64,000 bases of DNA from Linyphia triangularis (GCA_963978545.1 OZ021723.1:1984001-2048000); one strand, 5' to 3'; positions 1-13,880 are shown, counted from the stretch's first letter. Notes: a model not told the origin generated them from the letters alone. Made by a program: numbers and translations.

Positions 1-3000
1 TCGTATCGATTCAAGTGACAATTTCTTACCATAACTTGATCCTGAAAATTTGAAATGATTCTAAAAGGCTCTGTACAAATTTAAATTTCTGCAAATACTG
101 AGTCTACGCTTCATTATTGATAATTCCAATCAATATTAAAAAAAAAATGGTTTCTTCGATAAGCTATTTATTCCTCGGCATTTTTTTTTTCTTTTTTATG
201 GTTTCATTCCCAAGTTGTTAGGTGCAACCCTAATTGCATTGAATGCTATACCAGATGCTGCACTTCAATGTGCCAATAGCGATACGAGCTCTAAATGAGA
301 AAACTTCTCTCGGATGAATACGGAAAAACATAAAAGAGAAAGTTCAAGAAATGCAATTGCAGGTCGGCATCGTTATTGCACACTATCAACGGATAGAAAT
401 ATTTACGCAAATAAGATTTGTATAAAGTCAGTTTTCAAGAATTCTCAAAAGGCTAAGCATAAATGTTAAATTCAAAAACCGAAAATAGTCAATGAGCGAA
501 ATTACAAACACCACAGAAATGAACAAAAAACACACATTTAACATCGAGCTTAATGTGAAGGATTAAAAAATATATTTTATAAATTCAAAAAGACTCCGTG
601 CCGTACTTTTCTAGTAAGCATAAATAATTGCCAAAAAAAAGCTACTGAGAAAGTTCCAAGGATACTAGAAAACTATGCCGATATATATTCCTGATATTTT
701 TAGTTTTATTATTTCTAATTCTATTGCTTTTATATTTTTTCTGTAAAAAGGGAATGTGCTTTTTTTTAACCGTTGGATGTTTTGTTCATGAAAATAGCAA
801 CTAGTACTTCACACACTTGAATTAAAGAAATTACTTCATATTCGCAGCTATTTTCCCCCTCATATAATAACTAAAGAAACAATTCTTAAATTTGAGAGTT
901 CAAATTTTACGAAGACGTAACTTATAAATTTCAAATGAACTTTTCAAAGAATGAAAAATTATAAGCAGTGAGTCTCAATCCTTTTGCAAAAGATTCTTCT
1001 GTTTTAAAAATAATTGTAAACCACGTATATATTTTCAGCTTCTCATACTGTAATTAAATATTATGAAAACATTGATTTAGCATTGCACGTTTCAATGAAT
1101 AGCTGTATTTTCATTAAATGTCCAAAGTGTAAGTAATAAATCAATATTGATATTCATCAATAAAATCTAGAGACCACCTTTTAAATGTTTTGTTAAGTGT
1201 CGATGAAAAGTATACAGAAAGTTATATAAACCGAGTGTTTGATAAGCTGAAAGACTTCAAAGAAAATTCCTAATATTAATGATTAATTCAATGATTGAAA
1301 GCTTGATTGTAATAACATACTTTATTATTATGACATATTTTGATTTATAGTTTACTTCTCCTAAAGTTAGTCCTTTGATAATATATGACACTACCCGTAC
1401 GACTTTCATCTTTTATTCAAGAGCAATTCCAACTGCATTTACCCCAATCAATGAAATCAAGCCAAATTATATTCTCTTTTCCTTTCTATAAATTCTCTGA
1501 TTTCGGAGTAAAACGAAGCAACACTAAGAAAATATCAATTTAATATTTCTATTGCAGATATTAACTCCTTGCGGATAGAAGGGAATAAAACTGTCCCACC
1601 TTTTGCTTAGCTTTTTATGCATGAAGGAATTTATTTTAACCCACACCGAAAAATTGAAGTTACTCATCGTCATACAGTTTAATATTTTATCTCAAGTTTT
1701 TCATTCAGTTGGCAACGCTATGCAACAACGGTAAATGCTTAAATAAGTTAAACAAAATTTATACAAATCTAAACGCATCAGTAGGTTGTGTGTGCCACCG
1801 TGATTAAGGTTGGCGCATTGTGTGATGCAGTAACTTTTATCGTTCATAACAGTTTCTTTTCTTAAAATTTATGATGAGTGGCTTAATTTTTTTATAATAA
1901 AAAGCATATTATTTTATGTTTTATACTAACTCCGAGGCTGTGAAGTGGTGGAGTTGTATATATCCCACCATACAAGTTATTAAAAATAATAAAATGTTAT
2001 AAATTCTTTTAAATTATTATTTATTTTTTTCAATTTATTAGCTTACAAATTTATTATTTACAGTTTATATAAAGTTTTTAGTCCTTGTGCTGAACTGTGT
2101 GCAAAGTTCTACTTTGTTTTTAACAAAATAAAGTTGTATTTCAATGAATATCATTTAAAACTTCAGTTGTATAGTGGGGTTATATTTGTCTCACCCTCTA
2201 AAAAATGACTCAATGAAATGTTATTCTTTTTTCTTCCTTATTTTGAGTAATGTTTTATGTTAAATAATCTAAATGAATGGGTTGTTGTTTTTCATTTTTT
2301 ATACTAAAAAAATTCTGTGCAACTAGGGTTTTTATTTTCTTTAAAATCGCTTACCTTAAAGCGTTAATTAGTAAATTCATTAATAGACGCATTAGTTTTA
2401 GATTATTGCATTAATTCAATTCCATTTTAGCCATAATTCCATCAACTAGATTCAGAAGTCATCATGACTAGTATTTGAATAGGAAATGCTTTTGGTGGAA
2501 CTAGAACGCAATTTTATGGCGATTTTCTCAAACCCATTACATATTCACAATAAGAGAATTCCATTGAAGCATTAATGGCTTCATCATATTGGAGCTTATA
2601 ATTTAGAATTCTGTTTGCGACTCGAATCGCAAATCCATTCCATCCATAACGCATTATGTTGATTAGATCACATACTGCGGAATATGTTGATTATTATTTT
2701 CATGGAGATTCATTCTCTGATTGGGTGCTTTAATAAAACACTCTTGGGTATTTTTATTTTGCCAACAAATATTATCCATGGTTACCTATTATTAATGGTA
2801 ACCATTATATGCGTTTTAGATGAAAATTTTGCCTTCTCGTTAACTAGTACACGTTAAATAAATGCGTGCAAATTAGGAAGCTTATGATGAATTGTTAGGA
2901 AAACAATGCTCGTAGAGGGACATATACTACTTTATATAGTTTTTTTTACTGTTTAGTTATCTTTCAAGCTTATTAATTTAATTACGCAATCTAAAACTTT

Positions 3001-3829
3001 AGAGGTAGTTTACATTTATTCGGCAATTCCCGGGTTTGTAAATGGATCTTGAAAGCTTTCTTATATTTGAAAAGTTTCAAGTCAGAGTATTGTAAGTTGA
3101 GTTTTAGACAATTCTGATTTAAGTCCAAAATGCGATCTAAACAAAAAGTGTACAAAGTAACAACCTCAATAGTTAACCAACCAACTGCATTACGATAATG
3201 ACCATGTTAACAAAATCGGTGTTTGTTGCAAGTAAAACCTTTTGTTTCTCAAAATGAATATTAAACGTCTTACACCACTTTGACTTTAATCCTCTCATTT
3301 ATTCAATTCTCAAATACTTCATTTGTATCACATAATTCTTATTAAATTGTACATCTTGGAACAATGATACTTGTCAATTTTACGCTTTTTAAGCTCTTTC
3401 CCGCTAACCAATCTCTAACCCTTTTCGCTATCATTTGATTTGGTTTACAAGTTAAATACAATATTTCACTTTTCAAATAAACTGATGAATAGTTACAACA
3501 GGAATTGTAGCTTAGAAATAATATATAAACACATCTCGTAGCTGAGCAAATCTTTTTTAACAAGAATAACTTTGTTTTCGCTTGGTATAATTTACCTACA
3601 CTGCATTACGTGACCAGGTTTAGTATATTTTCTATCACACTCTTATTTTTTTAGTCACTCACTCCGGTTAAAAATATGTGTTGAGTTTTATCAAATATTT
3701 CGTAGTCATGCTATTAAATTTTATCTCAAACAATCTTAAAACACAAAAATTATACTTTTTCATACTATTAAATAATTAATATGCAAAATAAAACCCACAA
3801 TCTTCATTAATTATCCTTCACAATATAAT
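1..3829. other. AT-rich DNA without a supportable gene
   Basis: No reading frame here has protein-like composition; the longest (3342-3563, minus) starts at a non-ATG codon and resembles no family I know. I see no tRNA-like promoter boxes and no paired terminal repeats. Short T and A runs are scattered through it. Confidence 0.6.
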
Positions 3830-3928
3830 GTACTAGGTGTATGCCTAGCTTTTCTGCGAAATTTCACAATGTGAACTACTTGCCAACATATTTGAGTAAA
3901 TAAAATTTTGTTACTATTTTTATAATAG

Positions 3929-3967
<39 letters not shown>

Positions 3968-4510
3968 CTTCTTTTTTTTAGTTTATGCAAAAATGTTAAC
4001 TAAAATTATTGACACAAAATATCTATTGAAATTGTATAAGTTTTGACAATATGTCTCTTCCATGAAAATATATTTATAAAAAAAAATAATTAAATAAATA
4101 TATATTTTGAAAAGTATAAATTTACAAGAACGTATTATCTCTGACACTATGTATCATTCAATACTGAGTTTCATCGGTATTTAATGATACACCGAATTTT
4201 TCTACGAAATTTTACCATATGAACTGTTATTTCAGCAAATATAATTTTAATACTATTTTCATAATAGTTATCTTTTTTCTAACTTATTTACTCATATGCA
4301 TTTACTTGTAACAATATATTACTAGTATGCATTGCTAACTTAAATTATTTGCAAAACATATTTATTGAAATATCATAAGTTTTAGCATTTTGACTTTTAA
4401 TTTTTTTGATATTTATATTGTTAAAAATGAAAATAATTAAAATTTCTTGAAAAAAATATTTACTTAAAAAGTATGCATTTAAAAGAAATATCTGACACTA
4501 GGTATCATTA
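3830..4510 (+). repeat. Diverged tandem duplication, period about 350 bp
   Basis: Two head-to-tail copies lie at about 3830-4160 and 4180-4510. Anchors include ctgacactatgtatcatt at 4141 against ctgacactaggtatcatt at 4492 (351 apart), and ctgcgaaatttcac near 3853 against ctacgaaattttac near 4202 (349 apart). A T-rich run (3937-3967) sits in the first copy only. The copies differ by many substitutions and small indels, so the duplication is old. Confidence 0.7.
3937..3967 (+). repeat. Poly-T tract
   Basis: About 31 consecutive T residues, followed by cttctttttttt. It lies inside the first copy of the 350-bp duplication and is absent from the second copy, so it probably expanded after the duplication. 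Confidence 0.9.
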
Positions 4511-5183
4511 AGTTCTAAATCCCTACTTTATCGAAAACAAAGAACTTTATTAAGAGTTCTCAAATAAATGTCTGAAATTCTATGAAGAATTTTGACAAAA
4601 ATCTCTGCAACAGAGAGAGAGAAAGTAGTTTCAAATCTCTAATTCGTTCCTCATATTTCAACCAAAGTATCACAAAATATTCAGACAGCGTCGCTTTGAA
4701 GGTAATTTAAGAATGATAGATAGCTTTAGGAAGAAATAAAAATGGAAATCCTACTGTTACCAGCAATTTCATCCGAATACTATGTGCAGCCGCATACTCG
4801 TCTTGGAAGACTTCCAAACCATTCATTCATAACAGAATTCTCCTGTCATCTAAGTCCACGTAACGTGAGGAAACCATTTTTCCGATATTCAGCAAAATAA
4901 AACACTTTAAAAGAAAAATTGAGTACGTCCCGGTTGTTCCCATTGGGTTTTATCTCGTCAGAGTTGATTTTAAAATAACATTTTATGTCTAAACCCTAAA
5001 AGAATAAAGTGCTTGAAGCTAAAGTTTCTGCTGAGCTCGGTGACAGTTTACTTTTTTGAGATAGCAGAAAGGAATTACTTGTTTCGAATATCAGAGTTTT
5101 TCCAAATGGTTACGAATTTTCGCAGAGAAAATGGCGACATACCCTTGAAAAATAAAAACTGATAATTTATTCTTCGTTTAGAA

Positions 5184-5690
5184 CAGCGTTCGCCAGTAAC
5201 TTTTAGAGGCGGGCCATCTTACTTATGTTGGAGCTTTTCCCGGGCCGCCCTATTCACCAAAATATATATCTTTAATTATAATCTATCAATAATAAATAGC
5301 ATGTCAGAAAAATGGGGGGGAAATATTAATTTATTTTTTTTTGTCTTAGTAACATTACAATTGATGTTTGATTCTATTTTTCAAAGAATTTTAAAAATAA
5401 CAGTTTTCATTATTAGTAAATTAAAGTTTCAAAAAGAAGTGAATCTTTTGTTTCAACGCGACAAAGCGACTTAACCTAATTTTTAATAAAAGTATTTAAA
5501 TTGTACTTCCAGATTACCCATCTTAGTTGATATCAATTGTGAGACGATGGCGGTAAAAATCGTTCAGTTGATAAGGGAAAAAAAGTCCATACCAAAAAAT
5601 TTGATTTTTTTTTTCTGTGGTGCAGGCGGGCCGCATAAAAATCTGTCACGGGCCTAATCCGGCCCGCGGGCCGCGTTGTGGCTGACGCTG
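5184..5690. mobile_element. hAT-type MITE with 8-bp target duplication
   Basis: The ends are short terminal inverted repeats, cagcgttcgcca at the left and the complement of tggctgacgctg at the right. The element is flanked by identical 8-bp repeats gtttagaa at 5176-5183 and 5691-5698. An 8-bp target duplication with termini beginning CAG is the known signature of hAT transposons. Near both ends are GC-rich blocks built from gggccgc/gcggccc motifs, unlike the AT-rich surroundings. At 507 bp with no transposase frame it is non-autonomous. Confidence 0.82.
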
Positions 5691-5698
5691 GTTTAGAA

Positions 5699-7084
5699 GA
5701 TCACAAAACTTATTTAAACAACATTCAATTGATTATTATGCTTTAAAATAACCTCTGTGCTCACAACTTCCAGCACAGCGATATTTCAGACACCACGAAA
5801 GTAAATAATAGCTGAGCACCTATGAAAACCACGCTCAAAATCCAACTGAAACTGAATTCCAATTCCTGACGGTTTTTATATCCTCGTGTGGGAATCCAGA
5901 GCAAATAGTATATGTAATTAGAAAGCAAAGTAAAATCGCGAAATTTCTTGAATTATTGAATTTAAAGAAAATAGAACTTGAAAAATATTATATATACTCT
6001 TTACAATTTCATGCAGAGTAAAATATGTAACAATATTTTATCTACTTTTATTTTCTGTTCGAAACAGGAAAAGGTTTCAGCAATGATTGAATTTTGATAT
6101 TCTTTCAGATTTTAAGGTAATTTGTTATTAATTTATCATTGAAATTAAAGAATTCATTCTGAAAATAGGAATACTGAACTAAGAATTTAAAGCAAAGTAT
6201 TTTGTGCAAATTTCTTCTCCATAGATCTTGAAAAGCTAAATGTATCAGTCTTCATGGACACTTAGTGCTTTTCCATTCCCACCATACTTAAGATATTGAA
6301 ATACAACATTGTCATCGGACTTTAATGCAGAAGAAGTATTCCCAATTATTTTGAGTCTCTAACAAAAAAAAAATAGCTATTTCTTTTATTGGTAAATCGC
6401 TATCAATCATTATATATATAATTGCTTCTACCGAAAAAAAACCCTTTTTTTAAAAAAAAGAATTGCATTAATTGATGCACAATTAAATATGTTTATTACA
6501 TTTTCAAATATTTTCAACCTAAAAAATCCGTATTCATGAATTATAAGTATCTAGTCCAAAAAGTTAACTTATGCGATGTTCAAAAATCAATTGAACTTTC
6601 GCAAGAGAGATGATTATTTCTCGTTCGACGTCACTGCATTGAAGAATCTCTCAAGAATTAATTTTCAGCAACTCATTAAGTCTCCGAAATTCATTTATTC
6701 CAACTGCACTTGATCGATCGAAGTACTTTAATAGTTTCCTAAAATAGTTAATTAAACATTCCTAAAGATACAAAGCAATTTAGGAACAGGAGCTTTTCCA
6801 CGTGATTCGTGACTTAGCTCATAAACCATTGTCAAAGAACTTGCTTAATTAAGGAGCAACTTATTCTCTAACTAGTACATGCACTGGAAGGTACGATTCA
6901 AAGTCTTTAACGTCTTAACATTTTTACGGTACAGTGATTAAAGAGAACCTTCATGTTCTTCGATTGCTTGTTACAAACATAAAAAAATTAACACATAAAG
7001 ACAAAGTTTTTAACATAAATTCTTTATATACATTGGCAACTTTTATGCGCAATTGCAATTTATTTAAGCGATTTTGATCGACAT
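5699..7084. other. AT-rich DNA, no gene seen
   Basis: Nothing beyond short A/T runs. There is no coding signal, paired terminal repeat or RNA-gene promoter motif that I can support. Confidence 0.6.
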
Positions 7085-7440
7085 ACTTAACATAGTGCTT
7101 CACCGCTACCAAGAAACCATAGATTTTGCGTTTTTTTACTTTATTTTGCCTCAAAAACTTGATAGAAGGCATTGTCATCGACAATGAATCTATCTGCCAA
7201 GTTCAGTTCGATTGGATGACGGCAAGTGGATTCATTATCCCTCCACAGATTTCCCTGTCACAAACTTAACATAGTGCTTCACCTCTACCAAGAAACCATA
7301 GATTTTGCATTTTTTGACTTTATTTTGCCTCAAAAACTTGATAGAATGTATTTTCATCGACAATGAATCTATATTCCAAGTTCAGTTCTATTGGATGACG
7401 GCAAGTGGATTCATTAGCCCTCCACAGATTTTCCCGTCAC
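7085..7440 (+). repeat. Tandem duplication, period 179 bp
   Basis: Two adjacent direct copies: acttaacatagtgcttcacc begins at 7085 and again at 7264. They share long blocks such as ccaagaaaccatagatttt, gcctcaaaaacttgatagaa and ggatgacggcaagtggattc. They differ at roughly one position in fifteen, so this is a fairly young local duplication. The reading frame that crosses the first copy is not conserved in the second, which argues against coding. Confidence 0.88.
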
Positions 7441-7854
7441 AAATAAACACATAAAATACTAATAATAAAGATTTAAGAAATACATTTATAATGAATATTT
7501 ACCATAGTCCTTTTTTATAGTGTATAAGTCTTTACTAGTGTTACTGAGTTCAATCCAACTTTTAGCGAGATGTTTCATTATTGTTTACGCTGCGTCATGT
7601 TTGTAATTCTTATAATTATCGTCTGCTTTAATTTTCATTGTCGAAATTACAAAAGTTTATTCTTTGCAAGTGGCATTTGATTAAGTTTTTTTAGTGTTCT
7701 ATTTTTTGCTGTTCTGATTGACATTGTGAGTTAAAAAGTCGTTCTTAAAACCTTCTCCTCCCGATATACAAGAATTATAATAAACTTATAACAGAAGAAA
7801 ACTGAGTGTTGTTTGTTTGAAGTGCAATTAATATAACAAGCTATATCGACTAGT

Positions 7855-8095
7855 GATGGTCCGTCAGATGTGAATTAACAATTATGGTTGGCTTCTACCA
7901 GTCTAAGCCAGTATAAACTAGTTATGAGGTCCCGTCATGTCTTTTGTGCATGTACCTATAAAAGGCAAAGATCGTTATCTGGCACTTCATATTTTAGCTG
8001 TATAGAAATCATTGCACTGATACTATCTCCACGTCTTTTGGAATAATAAAGTTTTGAGTTAGAATGATAACGATTTATGTTCTTGACTCAAACAC
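7855..8095 (+). mobile_element. Possible solo LTR or promoter-like sequence
   Basis: A TATA box in the context ctataaaagg (tataaaa 7957-7963) is followed about 85 bp later by aataaa (8045-8050). That TATA-to-polyadenylation spacing is typical of an LTR with a short R region. The segment is more GC-rich than its flanks and could begin TG and end CA. I found no convincing 5-bp target duplication and no second copy in the window, so the boundaries are guesses. An isolated Pol II promoter is the alternative. Confidence 0.3.
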
Positions 8096-8099
8096 ACTT

Positions 8100-10266
8100 G
8101 CTTACTTAAGTTAGTGTAAATCACCTACACTTATACCGTTTTTTATATATAAAACGTTAGTAAAATAGTTTAACTAATAATATAAACGTTAACTAAATAA
8201 CTTCTCAATTTATTAGATTTTGACTAAATATTAAAAGCACAGCTAGTTCTTCAAATGCATATCAATCAAATCAATTATACAACATCTTAAACATTCAGAT
8301 TTAGTGAATTGAAAAGTAAGAAGCCAATATCTTACGTATCTCGAAGTAAAAATACCATTTGATTTAATAGTCCTATTTACAAGCCACAGTTATTTGTGCA
8401 GTTTAATTTGATTGAGATTAAAAATAGGAATAAAAATTTTAATGTTTATTTTTTCTCCACCAATTTTAAACCTTTAAATTGACATGATATTTGAGAAAAT
8501 AAGACATTAAATTTCAATTTTTAACAATGAATTCGTGAATGCTATTGGACTTGATACTTTCCCCCGCAATAACTTAAAACAGGGATTTTTCGAGATAGGT
8601 CACTACTGTGTTAACCAATAGAAAACAAGTTCAATACCAAAATTTCATCAAAAATTGCTGTTGTTATTATTATTATTGTTGTTATTATTATTATTTTAAA
8701 AAAAAGTTCATATATTCATGAAGAGAATGAGGTTTTTATCTTATTCCTCCCGTGATTAGAACGCCACGAAATTACCTGTTATTTAAACATCACTAATGGG
8801 CGTAATGCCTTGAAGCGTCTGCTTAAAATGCGTTTTTCGGGCATAGCGTTTATCACAGATGTAGCAAATTCAAATCGATATATCTCCAGAACCATTGACA
8901 ATTAGCTATTCAAATTTTTGGAGCATTTAATTTATATAGTTTTAAACAGTTTGTCTTCACAGAATTTAAATTTTTAAATTATGTTTTAAAATATAACATT
9001 TAGCGTAAGAGATAACAAAAAAATCAAAAATTTCAATATTTTAACTTTGAGAATTTTTTGAATTTTTTCGAATTCATCCATCAAAATTCTGCAAAGATAA
9101 AATTTTATTTATGTAATTATGAATTACATAAAGTTTTCAATTTGAAAAATGGATTTATTTTTTCTTGACTTATATCAAAATACGCAAACATCAATTATTA
9201 TTGATTTTTCTTGGTTTTTAATTTTTTTTTAAATAAATAATCACAATATTTAATAAAACATTATATAAAAGCCATATATATAGTATCTCATACATAATAA
9301 ATTTTTGACATTTTTTATTTATAAATAAAAAAAATAAACAAATATTTTTGGTACTGGACCCCCTTTTAGCATTCCTAAATAATACCTGCTGAAATATATT
9401 GTAGTTTTTAGTGTATGTTATGAAGCTGTATAGTGTATGTAGCTGTATGTCATGAAGCTGTAATAGCTGTATAGTGTTTGAACAGATTAACAAATTTATA
9501 TATAGCTAATATTTGCTTTAAACAGTTATTAATTTCCCAGTTTTGGTTTATAAGACACTCCAATTACTTTTATAATAACAAACTCTTTCTTGTACACATG
9601 CTTTGTAAAAAATATTTTAGTTCAACTATTTTCTAATAATGGACTAAGTAAATAGTTAAACTCTATTTTCTAAAAACTGGTTTTAGAAAGTGAAAAAAAA
9701 AACTATGTTACAGTAATTTATTTTACAACAAAAAACTGTACAGGTTTAATGCACCTTCAAAATACGGTTTTCTTCTCAAACACGCACCTTTAAGTAAAAT
9801 TCACCAAATATTTAAATGATCTAATATAGATGTAAATTGAGAGGGTGATATCGTACTATTTATGAAGAGAAAGTTACATTTTGTATAAAATATTGAAACC
9901 AATGTCAACACTCCGTCTCCTTAATAACTTTTCCTTAAACGTGTTTTTTGCTTGGCTTTGAGGTGAACTTGGTTTATTTAAATATGTATCTCTGTATGTT
10001 CATTTCCAACAATTTTAAATGATATGCGGAAAAGAGTTGGCAGTAGATTGTCAGGCCAAACTCTTCCATGGCTCTTTAACTAAAATTCTTGCAACCGAAA
10101 AGTAAAATTTTTATATTTAAATATTATAAGTGTACAAAACATATTATTTTGTTGTCTAACTCACGCTGAAAAACAGAACGCTGACATTGCTTGGTGAAGG
10201 ATCTCGGTTTCGAACCTTCACTGGGAACTCTGCAGCCCCTAATTTTCAATTAAATGTAAACATAAC
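8100..10266. other. AT-rich DNA, no gene seen
   Basis: A small TTA/TTG trinucleotide patch lies at 8656-8697, and near 9390-9480 there are short imperfect repeats of agctgta/tagtgtatg. The stretch near 8750-8950 reads like non-coding transposon sequence but has no identifiable termini. No protein-like frame is present. Confidence 0.55.
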
Positions 10267-10274
10267 ATTGATTG

Positions 10275-10452
10275 ATCTGATGGTTGTGTTATTAGCGCTC
10301 TGGCCTTGCTAGCCAAAAGTGCCGGGTTCTATTTCCGGGTTAGGTATGGATGTTCATTGTTGTTTAGAATCCACGTTAAACTGTAGGTCCCGGCCTGGTT
10401 AGCTTGATCATTGTGCAAAAAATAGGTCGTTGAGCGTACCAACCAAACCAAA
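10275..10452 (+). mobile_element. tRNA-derived SINE (family 2), full length
   Basis: A 178-bp element with internal Pol III promoter boxes: an A-box-like gttattagcgctctgg near 10288-10303 and a B-box-like gggttctatttcc near 10324. A non-tRNA body follows, including taggtcccggcct near 10384. The 8-bp direct repeat attgattg at 10267-10274 and 10453-10460 flanks it as a target-site duplication. It has the same length as the other SINE family here, but its sequence is different. Confidence 0.72.
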
Positions 10453-11422
10453 ATTGATTGGAACTATACTATTTGTTTATCAGGAATATATCTCTCGCCA
10501 GATAGTCTGGATTGTGGCGGTTGCTATAGATAAAGATTAGGGGTGAGGCATATAGGAGATTGGAATGTTAAAAGGTAACAATACGGCAAATGTAGATTTT
10601 TTTCACCTGAAATCTCCTGTGAAAAATTGGGCTAACATTGTTTCCACTGCAACAGTCGATGCTAGACAAAGTGGTGGGAGCGCTTTCTATCATCGACGTA
10701 AATTCTCTTCAACTGCCACTTTGAAAACTGCTTCCCGGAAGACATTCCCCTTTATCACTTGACTGCCCTCCGACGATGTTCCGGCGCAGTAGAGCCCTCG
10801 CATAGTTCTTGCTCTTAACTGTACTAACTTGTACTTCACTAGTCCATTATGAAACAGAAATGACATTCAAGAACAATATTCTTGATATTGAGAATGAGCT
10901 ATTATTGAGAAATAATTTCTTACCGGTTATCTGACGATTTACGTGTTGAGTAACACACATTCGTTTTTATTTAACACAGTTATGCACTAAGCTGTAGATA
11001 CGTTTAAAAATTAGTGTAAATTATTTTTTAAGAGTCCAATATTCTTACATTTAATATTTTCCTGTTATTCAAAGTTTAGGATCTGGTACTTTAATATTAA
11101 GATTTTATTAATTAATAGAGTGATTTTAAGTTATACAATAGGAGAAGGGTCGTTTTATTCCTGTTTCCCTTCTTTGTGTTAAGGGATTAGTTGAGTTTCT
11201 TGTTATTTATTAACAAAAGTTCAAAATATTATTCTTTTGATATTGATTCCTTCATTTATATCCGAAATTTTATTGGAGTTCGTCTTTGATAAAATATAAA
11301 TTTTGTCGTTAAAAAAAAAAGCAACACTTGGATTTAATAAAAGAATTACGATTCAGCTTTAATTAATATAGAAATTTATAATTTTCTGTAACATATTTCT
11401 AACAACAACCAACATTTTGTGA

Positions 11423-11794
11423 ATCTCAAGAGAATATTTTGGAAACTGTGATGTCCACTTTTACCCTTTCACGTCGAAATACAAGATGTTTAAGAATGAA
11501 TTTTGCTATCTTGGACACGCCTTACCATCCAAAGACCCTGAGAAGATTTATGGCCAGATAATCATTAACTCAGAATTTTTTATGGACTTGGACAAGAATT
11601 ACCGAAAATTTGTAAAATTCTTCTCTGATATGCGGACCACTATTTACACTAACCAAGAGGAAACAGGAACTTCTGTGGATTTATGTGGCGAAACTTTTCC
11701 TCACCTTAAGGCAACTTTAAAAAACCATAGAGACATCACAAAAAATATGAGTCACGGCTATTTATGGTTGAAATTTTATTTATTTTTTGCTTGA
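11423..11794 (+). pseudogene. Candidate coding remnant of unknown function
   Basis: An open frame runs 123 codons from a stop at 11420-11422 to a stop at 11792-11794; its first ATG is at 11486. Composition is more protein-like than elsewhere in the window: mixed charged and aromatic residues, stretches such as DPEKIYGQIIINSEFF, and a DLCGETFPHLKATLKNH segment that loosely recalls a C2H2 zinc finger but lacks the first cysteine and the last histidine. The last residues (KFYLFFA) look like run-off into AT-rich DNA. It may be a decayed exon or transposon coding fragment, or chance. I do not recognise it. Confidence 0.25.
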
Positions 11795-11898
11795 AGATAT
11801 TCATTTTAATACTGTGTTGTTTTGCAGTATGTCGATTACAGGTGATACTGAAAATTAGAGTGTTGAACACTGTTTTCAATTTTTTTAACATTTTTTAC

Positions 11899-12210
<312 letters not shown>

Positions 12211-13620
12211 CAAAGAGAAAAAAATAAACCTTATTTCCTTTACTAAGAAACCGAAGATGGTAATTAACATTTTTGTTAATATACTAGTTATTGTTAAGTG
12301 TGATTGTTAATAATTTGCATTATTGCAATGCCTTGATAATTAAAAATACGTTTCTAACCTTTTTAACACTATATTCATCTCTGCCAAAAATTTAATTGAT
12401 TAATTGGATGGATTGGGTGAATTAATTTAAGAAAAAAATATTTTGTATTGATGTTTGTGTAAGTTTAATAATTGTATTTGTTGTTCCATATTAGCTCTTA
12501 TAAAATGTTTTATCAAACTCTGAATGCTGGATATCCAATTGAATTCAAATTTATTGTGTTCTATTGAAATCATTTCATTATTGTTTTTAAAATACAATAA
12601 TCTTCTAAAACTCTATTTTATTCACTGGCAGTGATGGGTAAATAGTATTGATCAGTTATTTTCTGATTCATCGCTCTTCATATCAGATAATGGGAATATA
12701 TTCCTCATCGAAAGAAATTAATTTCGATAGTAATTCATTATCTATATCTTTTCATATTATATTATATTTATGTGTCAGTAATCGTAATCTCCTGTAATTT
12801 GTTGATGTACTAAAAATGCAGAGAAATTTTCAACCTTGATATTAAAATGAATTATTTTGTTTACGGCAGCAATAAATGTGTATGTGAAACCCATTTTATT
12901 ACGAACCTTCCTCTGTTTCACGGACATTAAAAAAGATCACAATAAAAATTCCACATCGGTATTTATCATTTTTCTACTGTCACGAAGTTATTTCCTGGAC
13001 ACACACAAAACATCCGTCTATCTCTTTAATCTGTAATTTACTCACGTAAAATACAAATTGGCGAGAAATATTTGAAGGAATTCCTTTTTGGCACATATAA
13101 GATCTAAAACTAAAGAGAAAACTTCTTGGCCAAATCCTTTAAACATAAAATATAAACTTGTATACATATTTCTTTCGTGCAGATGTGACTCAATTAAACC
13201 TTTATAGGGCCATTTTAAATATGTATACTGATGAAAAGAAAAGAAGCCATCAGTGGTGATGATAAATAGTCGGGCCCTTCTTACAATAGTTTTAGCAACC
13301 AGACATTGATGAAAACTTTAATTTAGCTTATTAAATACAATAAAATTTATTTTAAGATACCCTCCATTATTTTTTGTTGGGATGTTGCTTCAATACCACC
13401 CTTTGTGTGCTATTCAAATGTCGAAATCGGTTGAAACTTGAACTTCTGTGTTTAAAATTCACTCAATCTATAAATTTTGTATTTATAAATACAAATAAAC
13501 CGATGAGAAATGATGAAATGAATAAAAAGTTTTACTGAGGGAAAAAATGACTTTCTAGTGTTGTCCTTTATTTTTTCCTCCCATGCTAACCTTTAATTTT
13601 GTACTACATTATGTATTCAA
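12211..13620. other. AT-rich DNA, no gene seen
   Basis: No coding or RNA signal. A hAT-like start (cagtgatgggtaaat near 12632) has no partner end nearby, so I do not call an element. Confidence 0.55.
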
Positions 13621-13880
13621 GGCGTTATTATTAGTAGTAGTAGTAGTAGTTGTAATTTTATTAGTATTTGTATTTAGAATTATTATTATTATTATTATTA
13701 TTATTAGAATTAGTAATAAAATTATTAGAATTAGTAATATTATCATAAGAATTAGTATCATTATTGTTAGTATTATTTATATTAGTTGCAAAAATTACAT
13801 TATTTGTAATTTTGTTAGTATTATTTGTAATTTTATTAGTGTTATTTGTATTAGTATTATTTGTACTAGTATTATTGTTC
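13621..13880 (+). repeat. Degenerate TTA/TAG/TTTG-rich low-complexity repeat
   Basis: Runs of agt and att trinucleotides (13629-13702) pass into an irregular series of attagtattatttgta-like units through about 13875. The hydrophobic open frame across it (Ile/Val-rich) is a by-product of the repeat. Confidence 0.85.

Noticed and set aside
10195..10245. A second B-box-like ggtttcgaacc just before SINE family 2
   Set aside because: No A box at the right distance and no target duplication, so I do not call another element.
12632..12700. hAT-like left end (cagtgatgggtaaat)
   Set aside because: No matching inverted end or 8-bp duplication nearby.
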